This document shows, one piece after another, positions 57,758 to 64,000 of a DNA stretch of 64,000 nt (positions are counted from its first letter, which is position 1; each line of letters opens with the position of its first letter). Made by a program: the position numbers and the translations under genes. This DNA is from Bacteroidetes bacterium ADurb.Bin013 (lineage in GTDB: Bacteria > Bacteroidota > Bacteroidia > Bacteroidales > UBA932): the NCBI GenBank assembly GCA_002071385.1, contig MWFB01000006.1, positions 29,093 through 93,092 of the forward strand, read 5' to 3'. The notes under the pieces were generated by a model. It did no database searches. It saw only the letters and a list, made by a program, of their open reading frames with translations, and was not told where the DNA came from.

Positions 57758-59020
57758 ATGCGTAAAGCGAGTATTCTAAATATAATCCTTTTGCTTTCCT
57801 GCTTAGCCATCCTGAACAACTGTTCATGGGGAACGCACGATGCGCCTGCCAACCTCAGGCCATACAACCTAGATAACCTGAATTACGACGTCCAGCCGGC
57901 AGCCGGATCGTATGGTTTTCTTTTTTATTCATCTGCAGACTGGAGCGCCATCATCACATGCGAAACCGGAGAGGAGGAAATTCCAGAAATGCCCACTGTC
58001 AATCCTTCATCGGGCCGAGGCTCCTCATCCCTGCAATCTTTGAATTTCAGAGTCTCCGAGAATAATACGGAATTTTCCAGAACTTATAATCTTACGATTA
58101 TATCTGGAGACAAAACTCTTGTCGTGGTCATCTGGCAAAGATCAGACCTCGGGCCGTTGCGTGTAAGTTCCACTGAAATCATACTTCCTTCATTGGGAGG
58201 CGATGGTGTGATCAATGTGGAATCCAATACAGCCTGGAATGCACAGGTTACGGATAATTGGTTTACGGTATCACCAGATTCAGGAATTGGCAATGAAAGC
58301 GTCAATATTGTGGTAAATGCCGGACAGAACAGTACTATTTTCAGGACCTCCACTTTCCAGGTCATTTCCGATACCGTAACACGGATTGTCCATGTTTCCC
58401 AACACGCATTCAATGTGACACCACCATCCAATACAACCGTCACGTTCGACGGTACTCATGTACTCGATTTCTCGGTTCTGAGCAGCCTTCCCTGGGAAGT
58501 GTCCGGCGATGAAGGCACCTGGTATTCTTTTTTAACATCATCGGGCCAGGCATCAGATGCTCCCGCCGCAAATCAGATAACCATACAACCAAATCCCGGA
58601 AGTACCCGGACAGCAAAGATCACGGTGACAAATTCGCAGGATGAAAAGCAGTCATTCACTATTACACAGAGAGGAGATGTGGGTGCCTTATTGAATACCA
58701 ACTGGTCCGGAACAGCCACTGTCAGTGCACTTGCAATTTCCAGGACCGGATCCATGACACTGACCATAGTGGATGAAGACAATGTACTAGTGCGAGGATA
58801 TCCCGGCACGATTTCTTACCTGAGCAGCGAGTCCATTAGTTTTAGTGTCTATATCAGTGAATTGACCTATGAAGGTTTCACTGCGACCAACATCACAGCA
58901 AACTTCACAGGCACTTTTTCTGCCGACAAATCAAGTATCTCCGGAACCCTCTCCGGCAGCGGCCGGTTACTTGGGCTGCCCATCCCGGCAAGCGGCAGCT
59001 GGCAGGTAGCACTGCAATAG
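57758..59020 (+). CDS. BACON-domain lipoprotein
   Basis: 420-residue surface or periplasmic lipoprotein (lipobox AILNNC, Cys22). Two to three BACON-type Ig-like domains lie between about 130 and 310, recognisable by NTAWNAQVTDNWFTVSPDSGIGNESVNIVVNAG and the repeated VTNSQDEKQSFTITQ-like ends. BACON domains usually occur in glycan-binding or mucin-targeting proteins. The C-terminal part (320-420) is beta-rich and unassigned. Stop TAG abuts repeat A3. Confidence 0.85.
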   Translation: MRKASILNIILLLSCLAILNNCSWGTHDAPANLRPYNLDNLNYDVQPAAGSYGFLFYSSADWSAIITCETGEEEIPEMPTVNPSSGRGSSSLQSLNFRVSENNTEFSRTYNLTIISGDKTLVVVIWQRSDLGPLRVSSTEIILPSLGGDGVINVESNTAWNAQVTDNWFTVSPDSGIGNESVNIVVNAGQNSTIFRTSTFQVISDTVTRIVHVSQHAFNVTPPSNTTVTFDGTHVLDFSVLSSLPWEVSGDEGTWYSFLTSSGQASDAPAANQITIQPNPGSTRTAKITVTNSQDEKQSFTITQRGDVGALLNTNWSGTATVSALAISRTGSMTLTIVDEDNVLVRGYPGTISYLSSESISFSVYISELTYEGFTATNITANFTGTFSADKSSISGTLSGSGRLLGLPIPASGSWQVALQ

Positions 59021-59142
59021 ACTGTCGCGCACTCTTCATTCATCTTGCTGACTATCTGCAATATAACAAAATAGCTCCCTAGAGGAGCTATTTTGTTAAC
59101 TATTTGTTATACAGGGTAATGCATCAAGAGTGCGCGGCACTC
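59020..59142. repeat. Palindromic element family A, copy A3
   Basis: About 123 bp between convergent genes. Outer ends gactgtcgcgcactcttcat and complement gtgcgcggcactc. Central hairpin 59064-59098 with 15-base arms (taacaaaatagctcc). Both adjacent stops (TAG of the BACON gene; TGA of the creatininase gene) end at the element border. Very similar to A4 in its left half. Confidence 0.85.
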
Positions 59143-60139
59143 AATGCTCCCCGGCTTCCTTGAAGAAGCGATACTGCAGCTCCAGGGTGCCAGTCTCGGC
59201 TTTGAGCATGCCAATGACCTTTTGCAGTTGCGCGACGGAGGAGTCCAGGCTCAGGCGGCCGATCTCTGGGTCGGAACCGGTGGCGTCCCCGGCGTAATGG
59301 TTGGGATAGCGGGCGTACCACCAGATGCCGGTATACGTACCGGGCAGAGGCAGGCGTGCCTGGTCCCGGCCCGATTCAAGAGCAACCCGGTCCATGTGTA
59401 CCAGGTCAGGCCGGATGACGCGCATGACAGCGGTTTCCTCTTCATCGGCATGTCCCCCAATCGTGCTTTTGCGGAGCTCGGTAATCTTGCGATCGGTTTC
59501 CTTGTCCCCTGTGGGGGTGAAGAGAAAGACGGCATAATTCCGCTCCCCTTCCAGCTGCGTCTGGCAGAAATACTGAAGAAAATTGGTGTTGCCTCCGTGG
59601 CCGTTCACTATAATGATCTTGTCAAATCCATTGCGCGCGATCTCGCGGCACGTTTCGTCCAGCAAGTCGTAAAGCATGCGGCTGCTATACGCAATTGTCC
59701 CGGGCTGGTGCCGGGCCTCGAAGATCTGGCCGGCGAAATAAAACGGGAAGACCACTGCATACTCGCCTTTGGCCGCCGTGAGCGCAATGTGGCGCGCGGC
59801 ATAGACATCGGTGCCCAGGGGCAAATGCTGCGCGTGCTTTTCAATCACCCCAATGGGGATAATGCAAACGCCCTGGGCCAGCCCGGTGGCCTTTTTAAAA
59901 TCTGCCGAGGTAAGTTCTTCCCAGGCCACAGCCAGTTCCTGAGCCTGAGGCTGCGGCTGAGCTGCTTGAAGGGACTGCGGCTGGGTCTGCGGCTGCGGCT
60001 GAAGCCGCGACTGCGGTTGGGTCTGAAATGCATGCGGTTGTGCTTCGTGAAGGGGCTGAGCCTGTGGCTGGGCCTGCAGGCTGGACAGAGAAAACATCAG
60101 CAGGGGCAGTAATAGTGATGTGAGGATTAGTTTTTTCAT
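59141..60139 (-). CDS. Secreted creatininase-family amidohydrolase with Gln/Pro-rich linker
   Basis: 332 residues. Signal peptide (1-24) then a Pro/Gln-rich segment (about 25-68, many QPQ units), then a creatininase domain: the E-x2-H metal motif in GVIEKHAQHLPLGTD, VNGHGGN and GGHADEEET carry the metal-binding and catalytic residues. Creatininase-family enzymes hydrolyse cyclic amides such as creatinine or formamide derivatives; the real substrate is open. Secretion suggests a nutrient role. A TATCTTTG box on the minus strand (60190-60183) is its likely -7, and the candidate -33 TTTG lies in element C with a 22-base gap, one more than usual. Confidence 0.85.
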   Translation of the reverse strand: MKKLILTSLLLPLLMFSLSSLQAQPQAQPLHEAQPHAFQTQPQSRLQPQPQTQPQSLQAAQPQPQAQELAVAWEELTSADFKKATGLAQGVCIIPIGVIEKHAQHLPLGTDVYAARHIALTAAKGEYAVVFPFYFAGQIFEARHQPGTIAYSSRMLYDLLDETCREIARNGFDKIIIVNGHGGNTNFLQYFCQTQLEGERNYAVFLFTPTGDKETDRKITELRKSTIGGHADEEETAVMRVIRPDLVHMDRVALESGRDQARLPLPGTYTGIWWYARYPNHYAGDATGSDPEIGRLSLDSSVAQLQKVIGMLKAETGTLELQYRFFKEAGEH

Positions 60140-60204
60140 AGATATTTCATTTAGTATTGTTTCGACTTCATTATTTGATTCTCAAAGATACAAAATCGGA
60201 TTAT

Positions 60205-60324
60205 GTGCGTTGCAAACATTGTTCTTTTGCCTGGATACTACATAGTTACGTGATTCATACCCCTGGGGGTATGAATCACGTAAGTAGCTGATTATGAGCT
60301 AAACGAATAATGTTTGCGATGCAC
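60205..60324. repeat. Palindromic element family C (single copy)
   Basis: 120 bp with outer imperfect inverted repeats (gtgcgttgcaaacatt at 60205-60220, complement at 60309-60324, two mismatches) around a perfect 18-base palindromic stem (60246-60263 with 60266-60283, two-base loop). Same size and layout as families A and B but different sequence. Confidence 0.7.
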
Positions 60325-60380
60325 TCAGCGATGCCGGGCTCACAAAGCAGCAAGCAACTAAATGGAGAAGCGCTCAGAGG

Positions 60381-60440
60381 TGCTTCGCACCAAACGGTGC
60401 TGCGAAGCAGCATTTTATAGGCGCCAAATGTCTTTGGCGC
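60381..60440. repeat. Two short hairpins after element C
   Basis: Stem tgcttcgca (60381-60389) pairs with tgcgaagca (60401-60409); stem gcgccaaa (60421-60428) pairs with tttggcgc (60433-60440), the latter echoing the inner ends of family B. No gene was found in 60140-60629; it holds only these palindromes, element C, copy A4, and a G/C-rich stretch at 60571-60629 unlike the surroundings. Confidence 0.6.
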
Positions 60441-60449
60441 ACCGCCTAA

Positions 60450-60572
60450 GACTGCCGCGCACTCTTCATTCATCTTGCTGACTTTCTGCAAGTTAACAAA
60501 ATAGCTCTCTGGGGGAGCTATTTTGTTAACTATCTGTTATATAAGGCAATACATCAAAAGTGCGCGGCACTC
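60450..60572. repeat. Palindromic element family A, copy A4
   Basis: About 123 bp; ends gactgccgcgcac and gtgcgcggcactc. Central hairpin 60492-60530 has arms gttaacaaaatagctc. Left 40 bases match A3 almost base for base. Lies between the palindrome cluster and the transaldolase gene, 57 bases from its stop codon. Confidence 0.85.
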
Positions 60573-60629
60573 CTGCTGGCGGGCGGTGCGAGGTGAGCCC
60601 GGCCGGCGGCTCAGCGGGCAGCGCGTCCC

Positions 60630-61283
60630 TTACTTCATCTTGGCAGCGTCTTCCAGGAATTTGGCGAGGCCTTTTTCGGTCAGGGGGTGGTTCAGCAGGC
60701 CCAGAATGGGTTGCAGCGGGCAGGTGACCACGTGGGCGCCTGCCTCCATGCAATCAATGATGTGGCGCGTGTGGCGGATCGATGCGGCCAGCACCTGCGT
60801 CTGGTACCCGTAGATGTCAAAAATGCGCACGATCTGGGCCACAAGCGCCACCCCATCTTCACTCGCATCGTCCAGGCGGCCCACAAAAGGCGAGACGTAC
60901 CGCGCACCGGCTTTGGCGGCCAGAACCGCCTGCCCCGCATTGAAGACCAGCGTGCAGTTGGTGGGGATCTTCCGTGCCGAGAGGGCTTTGATGGCCTTGA
61001 TGCCCTCTGTCGTGCAAGGCACCTTCACCACAATATTCTTGTGGATGGCCGAGAGTTCATGCGCCTCGGCAAGCATCCCATCCAGGTCCGTGGAGAAAAC
61101 CTCGGCACTCACATCACCGTCCACCATTTCACAAATTTGCCGGTAATGCGCCATGATGGCCGCGTGGCCGTGGATGTTCTCGTGCGCCATAAGCGAAGGG
61201 TTGGTGGTCACCCCGTCCAGGATCCCCAGGTCACGCGCCTGGCGTATCTGCTCCAGATTGGCTGTGTCTATGAAAAATCTCAT
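60630..61283 (-). CDS. Small transaldolase / fructose-6-phosphate aldolase-like protein
   Basis: 217 residues of the short transaldolase family (TalC/FSA). Starts MRFFIDTANLEQIRQARDLG with DGVTTNPSL following; the Schiff-base lysine is in NIVVKVPCT; GARYVSPFVGRLDD and the C-terminal LTEKGLAKF are conserved. Works in the non-oxidative pentose phosphate pathway or as an aldolase; sequence alone does not decide. I chose the ATG at 61283. Its -7 box TATCTTTG (61313-61306) is intact, but repeat A5 occupies the place of the -33 box. Confidence 0.93.
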   Translation of the reverse strand: MRFFIDTANLEQIRQARDLGILDGVTTNPSLMAHENIHGHAAIMAHYRQICEMVDGDVSAEVFSTDLDGMLAEAHELSAIHKNIVVKVPCTTEGIKAIKALSARKIPTNCTLVFNAGQAVLAAKAGARYVSPFVGRLDDASEDGVALVAQIVRIFDIYGYQTQVLAASIRHTRHIIDCMEAGAHVVTCPLQPILGLLNHPLTEKGLAKFLEDAAKMK

Positions 61284-61324
61284 AATATTTTTAATTTTGT
61301 CTACCCAAAGATACGCACAAAAAT

Positions 61325-61447
61325 GACTGCCGCGCACTTTTGATGTATCCCGCTGGATTACAACGTAATAACAAAACAGCTCCCCGGAAGGGCTCTTTTT
61401 ATATGCAATTCACTATCAGAGCAATACATCAAAAGTGCGCGGCACTC
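61325..61447. repeat. Palindromic element family A, copy A5
   Basis: About 123 bp between divergent genes; left end gactgccgcgcacttttgat and right end complement. The central hairpin is weak here (aacaaaacagctcc versus gggctcttttta). The element contains the likely start codon (61403) of the serine hydrolase gene and lies across the upstream promoter region of the transaldolase gene. Confidence 0.8.
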
Positions 61448-63142
61448 AAGCTCCTTCTTTTCATAACTTTCCTTGCCTTAGCCATTGTTTCTTGTTCCAG
61501 GGAAGAACCCGAGGACATTTTAAGCGACAAGGCGGACCTGATCTCGTTCGTCCTGTCAAAGGCCGAGAACCCCTCCCTGAGCACTGACCTGCAGGGAATT
61601 CGCAACAGGAACGTGTTTTACATGACCGTGCCCGAGGGTGTGGACCTGACCAACCTGAAGCCCAGCCTGTTGGTGTCGCCGGGCGCAACGGTGAGGATCA
61701 ACAACGTGCCAGTCACAAGCAGTGGAAGCAATCCTACAGCTAGCGACAGTGGCAGCGATCCCCTGGCAAGCAGTGGAAGCAACCCTACGGCTAGCGACAG
61801 TGGCAGCAATCCCCTGGCAAGCAGTGGAAGCAATCCTACAGCTAGCGATAGTGGCAGCGATCCCCTGGCAAGCAGTGGAAGCAATCCTACGGCTAGCGAC
61901 AGTGGCAGCGATCCCCTGGCAAGCAGTGGAAGCAACCCTACGGCTAGCGACAGTGGCAGCGATCCCCTGGCAAGCAGTAGCCACTACTATCCCCCGGCAA
62001 CCAGGAGCATGCCTGCAGTGGATTTTTCGGGAGTGGTGACGGTAGAGGTTACTGCGGAAAACGGGAAAGCCCTGCAGTACAAGCTGCTGGTGAAAAATGG
62101 CAGGCAGGAATTTGACAACCTCATCTACCAATGCATGGCCAAGTACGATATCCCGGGGATTTCCTTTGCCTTCTCTAAAAACGAAGAGATAGCCTATTGC
62201 AGCGGGCTGGGTTTTGCCATCACGGAAACCGAAGAAAGAACCACGCCCGGCCACCTTTTCAGGCTGGCAAGCATCTCTAAGCAATTCACCACATTATGCA
62301 TTCTGAAACTGTACGAGGCAGGAAAACTGACCCTTGACGACAGGGTTTTCGGGACCGGAGGCATCCTGGAGCAGGAATATGGCAACGTTACACCTCGTGC
62401 CGCAGCGGTCACTATCAGGCATTTGCTGCAACACACCAGCGGCTGGGGCAGCGACCCCGACCCCATGTTCTCCTCGGCCTTCACCGGCCAGACGCTTGAT
62501 CAAAGGATACGGTACATGCTGGGCACCACCCAGGCCGAGCCGGGCACCGTGTTTACATATAGCAATATGGGTTTCGGGATTTTGGGAGAGGTCATCAAGA
62601 AAGTTTCCGGACAACCCTACGAAGAATACCTGAAAGCGGTCTTATCAGAGGCGGGCATTACCGACATCCATGTAGGAAAAGACCGCGCGGGCAGAAGGCC
62701 GAACGAAGTGGTTTACTACTCCCAGAATGGGTACAACGGCTATGCAAATCCCATGGATGTGATTGCCGCGGCTGGCGGTGTCATCGCCTCGACCGAACAA
62801 ATGCTGCAACTGCTCTTTCACATAGACGGGCGCCCCATCGTGCCCGATATCATACAACCCGCCACGCGTATCCAGATGCTCACCCCTTCTGCGATCTATC
62901 CCCGGTATGCCCTGGGCTGGAGAAGAGGCCACAAATTCTTCCCCGACGCCGCCTACCACTCCGGGAACCTGGCTGGAACCGCTACCATGTGGGTGATGGG
63001 CAGTTCCGAGACAGCCGCCGGCTCCGGTGTAAATTGCGTGGTGCTCTGCAACTCAAGATCTTATATGACCGACCCGGATGGCACTACTTTTGACGATGGC
63101 TTGTACATCCTCATGGGCGAACTCTACAACCTGGCGCTGTGA
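61403..63142 (+). CDS. Serine beta-lactamase-like hydrolase, lipoprotein, with tandem repeats
   Basis: 579 residues from the ATG inside repeat A5. The signal peptide reads basic N-region, LLLFITFLALAIVSC, with Cys31 as lipidation site. Then a DUF5018-like or Ig-like region (about 40-105), five copies of a 17-residue Gly/Ser/Asn/Asp repeat (106-190), and a class C beta-lactamase/penicillin-binding fold: SISK tetrad near residue 291, YSNMG at about 395. The repeat gives a flexible spacer. Substrate unknown; such proteins often are esterases or peptidases. Its stop TGA abuts repeat A6. An ATG at 61340 would add 21 residues coded by A5. Confidence 0.85.
   Translation: MQFTIRAIHQKCAALKLLLFITFLALAIVSCSREEPEDILSDKADLISFVLSKAENPSLSTDLQGIRNRNVFYMTVPEGVDLTNLKPSLLVSPGATVRINNVPVTSSGSNPTASDSGSDPLASSGSNPTASDSGSNPLASSGSNPTASDSGSDPLASSGSNPTASDSGSDPLASSGSNPTASDSGSDPLASSSHYYPPATRSMPAVDFSGVVTVEVTAENGKALQYKLLVKNGRQEFDNLIYQCMAKYDIPGISFAFSKNEEIAYCSGLGFAITETEERTTPGHLFRLASISKQFTTLCILKLYEAGKLTLDDRVFGTGGILEQEYGNVTPRAAAVTIRHLLQHTSGWGSDPDPMFSSAFTGQTLDQRIRYMLGTTQAEPGTVFTYSNMGFGILGEVIKKVSGQPYEEYLKAVLSEAGITDIHVGKDRAGRRPNEVVYYSQNGYNGYANPMDVIAAAGGVIASTEQMLQLLFHIDGRPIVPDIIQPATRIQMLTPSAIYPRYALGWRRGHKFFPDAAYHSGNLAGTATMWVMGSSETAAGSGVNCVVLCNSRSYMTDPDGTTFDDGLYILMGELYNLAL
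61718..61972 (+). repeat. 51-bp in-frame tandem repeat, five units
   Basis: Five perfect-length 51-base units (17 codons, SSGSNPTASDSGSDPLA with one Asp-to-Asn change). Units differ only at a few third positions (aca/acg, aat/aac), so the array is recent or maintained by recombination and its copy number may vary between strains. Confidence 0.9.
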
Positions 63143-63263
63143 GTGCCGCGCACTCTTGATGCATCACGCTGGCTTTTAGCATACTAACAAAATAGCTCCC
63201 CTGGAGAGCTATTTTGTTAATCAATTGTGATATAGAGCAATACATCAAGAGTACGCGGTACTC
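63141..63263. repeat. Palindromic element family A, copy A6
   Basis: About 123 bp; ends gagtgccgcgcactcttgat and complement with two changes (gtacgcggtactc). Hairpin at 63185-63219 has 14-base arms (taacaaaatagctc). The serine hydrolase stop TGA shares its last two bases with the element's first two, and the ATPase gene on the other side reads 19 bases into it to reach its stop. Confidence 0.85.
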
Positions 63264-64000
63264 ATTTGGGCAAGAGGAAGTACCGTTATACCGTTGCTTC
63301 TGTCTTGTCTTTCGTCTCCCGCATAAATTACCCATCCTTTTTTCATGCCAGATATCTTTAGCCAGGAGGAGATTGATTTAAAGTAATCTTCTGTTATGGT
63401 TTGTCCTGATTTTATTTCTATCGGCAACAAAGTGTCAGATTCTTCAGCTATCAGATCAACTTCAGTTCCCAGGCTGTCCCGCCAAAAATAAAGATTATTG
63501 GTTTTCCCTCTGTTATAACGGCTTTTCAAAAAATCAACAATCACCATATTTTCAAACAAACTGCCGCGAAAAGGATGTAAGGCCATCTGTGCTGCATTCT
63601 CAATCCCCAGCAATGCAGATGCCACCCCGGTATCGTAAAAATACAGCTTCGGCATTTTTACTATACGCTTATTAAAGTTCTTATGATACGGCTGCAGACG
63701 AAAAACCACAAAGCTGGCCTCCAATACCGATAACCACGCTCCTATGGTTTTATTGTCAACTCCGGTTTCTACAGCCAGATTATTCATGTTGAGCAGCTGA
63801 CCAATACGCCCGGCACACAATCGAAGAAATCTTTCAAAAGTATATAAATCGGTAACGTTTCGTATCATCCTGACGTCCCGTTCTGTGTATGTGCGTATGT
63901 AATTTGTATAATACTTACCTACATCAATTTGTTCTTCTTCCCGATAAAGAGATGGATAAAATCCTTTGTGCATAAGCTCATTGGCCGATAACCTCTTACC
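63245..64000 (-). CDS. C-terminal part of an AAA ATPase with DUF4143 domain (partial)
   Basis: The frame is open to the window edge, so the 5' end is missing. The visible 251 residues match the C-terminal half of ATP-binding proteins of the AAA_14/DUF4143 type: YIRTYTERDVRMIRNV, LEASFVVFRLQPYHKN..R.VKMPKLYFYDTG, GSLFENMVIVDFLK, EVDLIAEESDTLLPIEIKSG (nuclease-like PD-(D/E)xK-type pattern). Members occur in large copy numbers in Bacteroidota genomes and their role is unclear. The last few codons and stop lie in repeat A6. Confidence 0.88.
   Translation of the reverse strand, partial: GKRLSANELMHKGFYPSLYREEEQIDVGKYYTNYIRTYTERDVRMIRNVTDLYTFERFLRLCAGRIGQLLNMNNLAVETGVDNKTIGAWLSVLEASFVVFRLQPYHKNFNKRIVKMPKLYFYDTGVASALLGIENAAQMALHPFRGSLFENMVIVDFLKSRYNRGKTNNLYFWRDSLGTEVDLIAEESDTLLPIEIKSGQTITEDYFKSISSWLKISGMKKGWVIYAGDERQDRSNGITVLPLAQMSTAYS

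Noticed and set aside
60276..60491. 71-codon frame in the palindrome cluster (minus strand)
   Set aside because: Made up of elements C, the hairpins and A4; similar short frames with M-x-(E/K)-C-A-A-(L/V) appear at other family A ends and simply reflect the repeat sequence.
61718..61972. CRISPR array
   Set aside because: The five repeats are directly adjacent without unique spacers and are in frame in a coding sequence.
26601..63263. Family A elements as integron attC sites
   Set aside because: Length, palindromic form and position next to stop codons resemble attC, but the RYYYAAC and GTTRRRY core boxes are not at the ends, the flanking genes point in different directions, and no integrase gene is present.

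Overview
The window looks like chromosomal DNA of an anaerobic member of the Bacteroidales (phylum Bacteroidota). Reasons: promoters fit the Bacteroidota pattern (TTG/TTTG at -33, 19-21 bases, TAnnTTTG at -7); Shine-Dalgarno sequences are largely absent; many products are typical of the group (S46 dipeptidyl peptidase, C69 dipeptidase, BACON lipoprotein, PorT-like barrel, secreted M16 peptidase, small RRM protein); and central metabolism is fermentative (PPi-type phosphofructokinase, ATP-type PEP carboxykinase, flavodiiron protein, ackA-ptb-buk). I saw no phage genes, transposase genes or CRISPR arrays. Genus cannot be fixed from the sequence alone.

Layout. 0-3 kb: phosphofructokinase facing pckA across a shared hairpin. 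3-14 kb: a tight forward run recQ-ligA-fprA-relA-lipoprotein-barrel-ispG, with gaps of 1-27 bases or overlaps. 14-22 kb: reverse nfeD/C69, forward M16 peptidase, reverse glycosyltransferase-methyltransferase pair, reverse gapA. 23-31 kb: surE, an lpxB-ogt gene fusion, dnaN, a DnaQ-type exonuclease, a flavoprotein, an M81 lipoprotein and tRNA-Thr(CGT). 31-34 kb: a metal-chelate-type binding lipoprotein and an amino-acid ABC permease carrying an apparently permuted binding domain. 34-40 kb: a surface polysaccharide operon (rfbA, rfbB, ugd, flippase, glycosyltransferase). 40-46 kb: DPP11-type peptidase, two tiny membrane-peptide genes with their own terminators, an RRM protein, a PurF-like protein without its nucleophile, and ComEC. 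46-50 kb: ackA-ptb-buk. 50-57 kb: TPR protein, gyrA, clpC, a superoxide-reductase-like secreted protein and a flavodoxin. 57-64 kb: an accessory-looking stretch of BACON lipoprotein, secreted creatininase, small transaldolase, repeat-bearing serine hydrolase and the end of a DUF4143 ATPase.

The most unusual feature is a set of 105-123 bp palindromic elements in at least three sequence families. Six good copies of family A (and one possible relic), two of family B and one of family C sit between genes. Family A ends repeatedly abut or form the stop codon of the neighbouring gene, and most copies carry a central hairpin that could terminate transcription both ways. One copy supplies the probable start codon and signal-peptide N-terminus of a lipoprotein while sitting where the -33 box of the neighbouring transaldolase gene should be. 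Other notable items are the LpxB-Ogt fusion, the lobe-swapped binding protein fused to a permease, the 31- and 32-codon membrane peptides, a RelA/SpoT protein with a broken HD motif, a PurF homologue lacking Cys2, and in-frame low-complexity or tandem-repeat insertions in several otherwise conserved enzymes.
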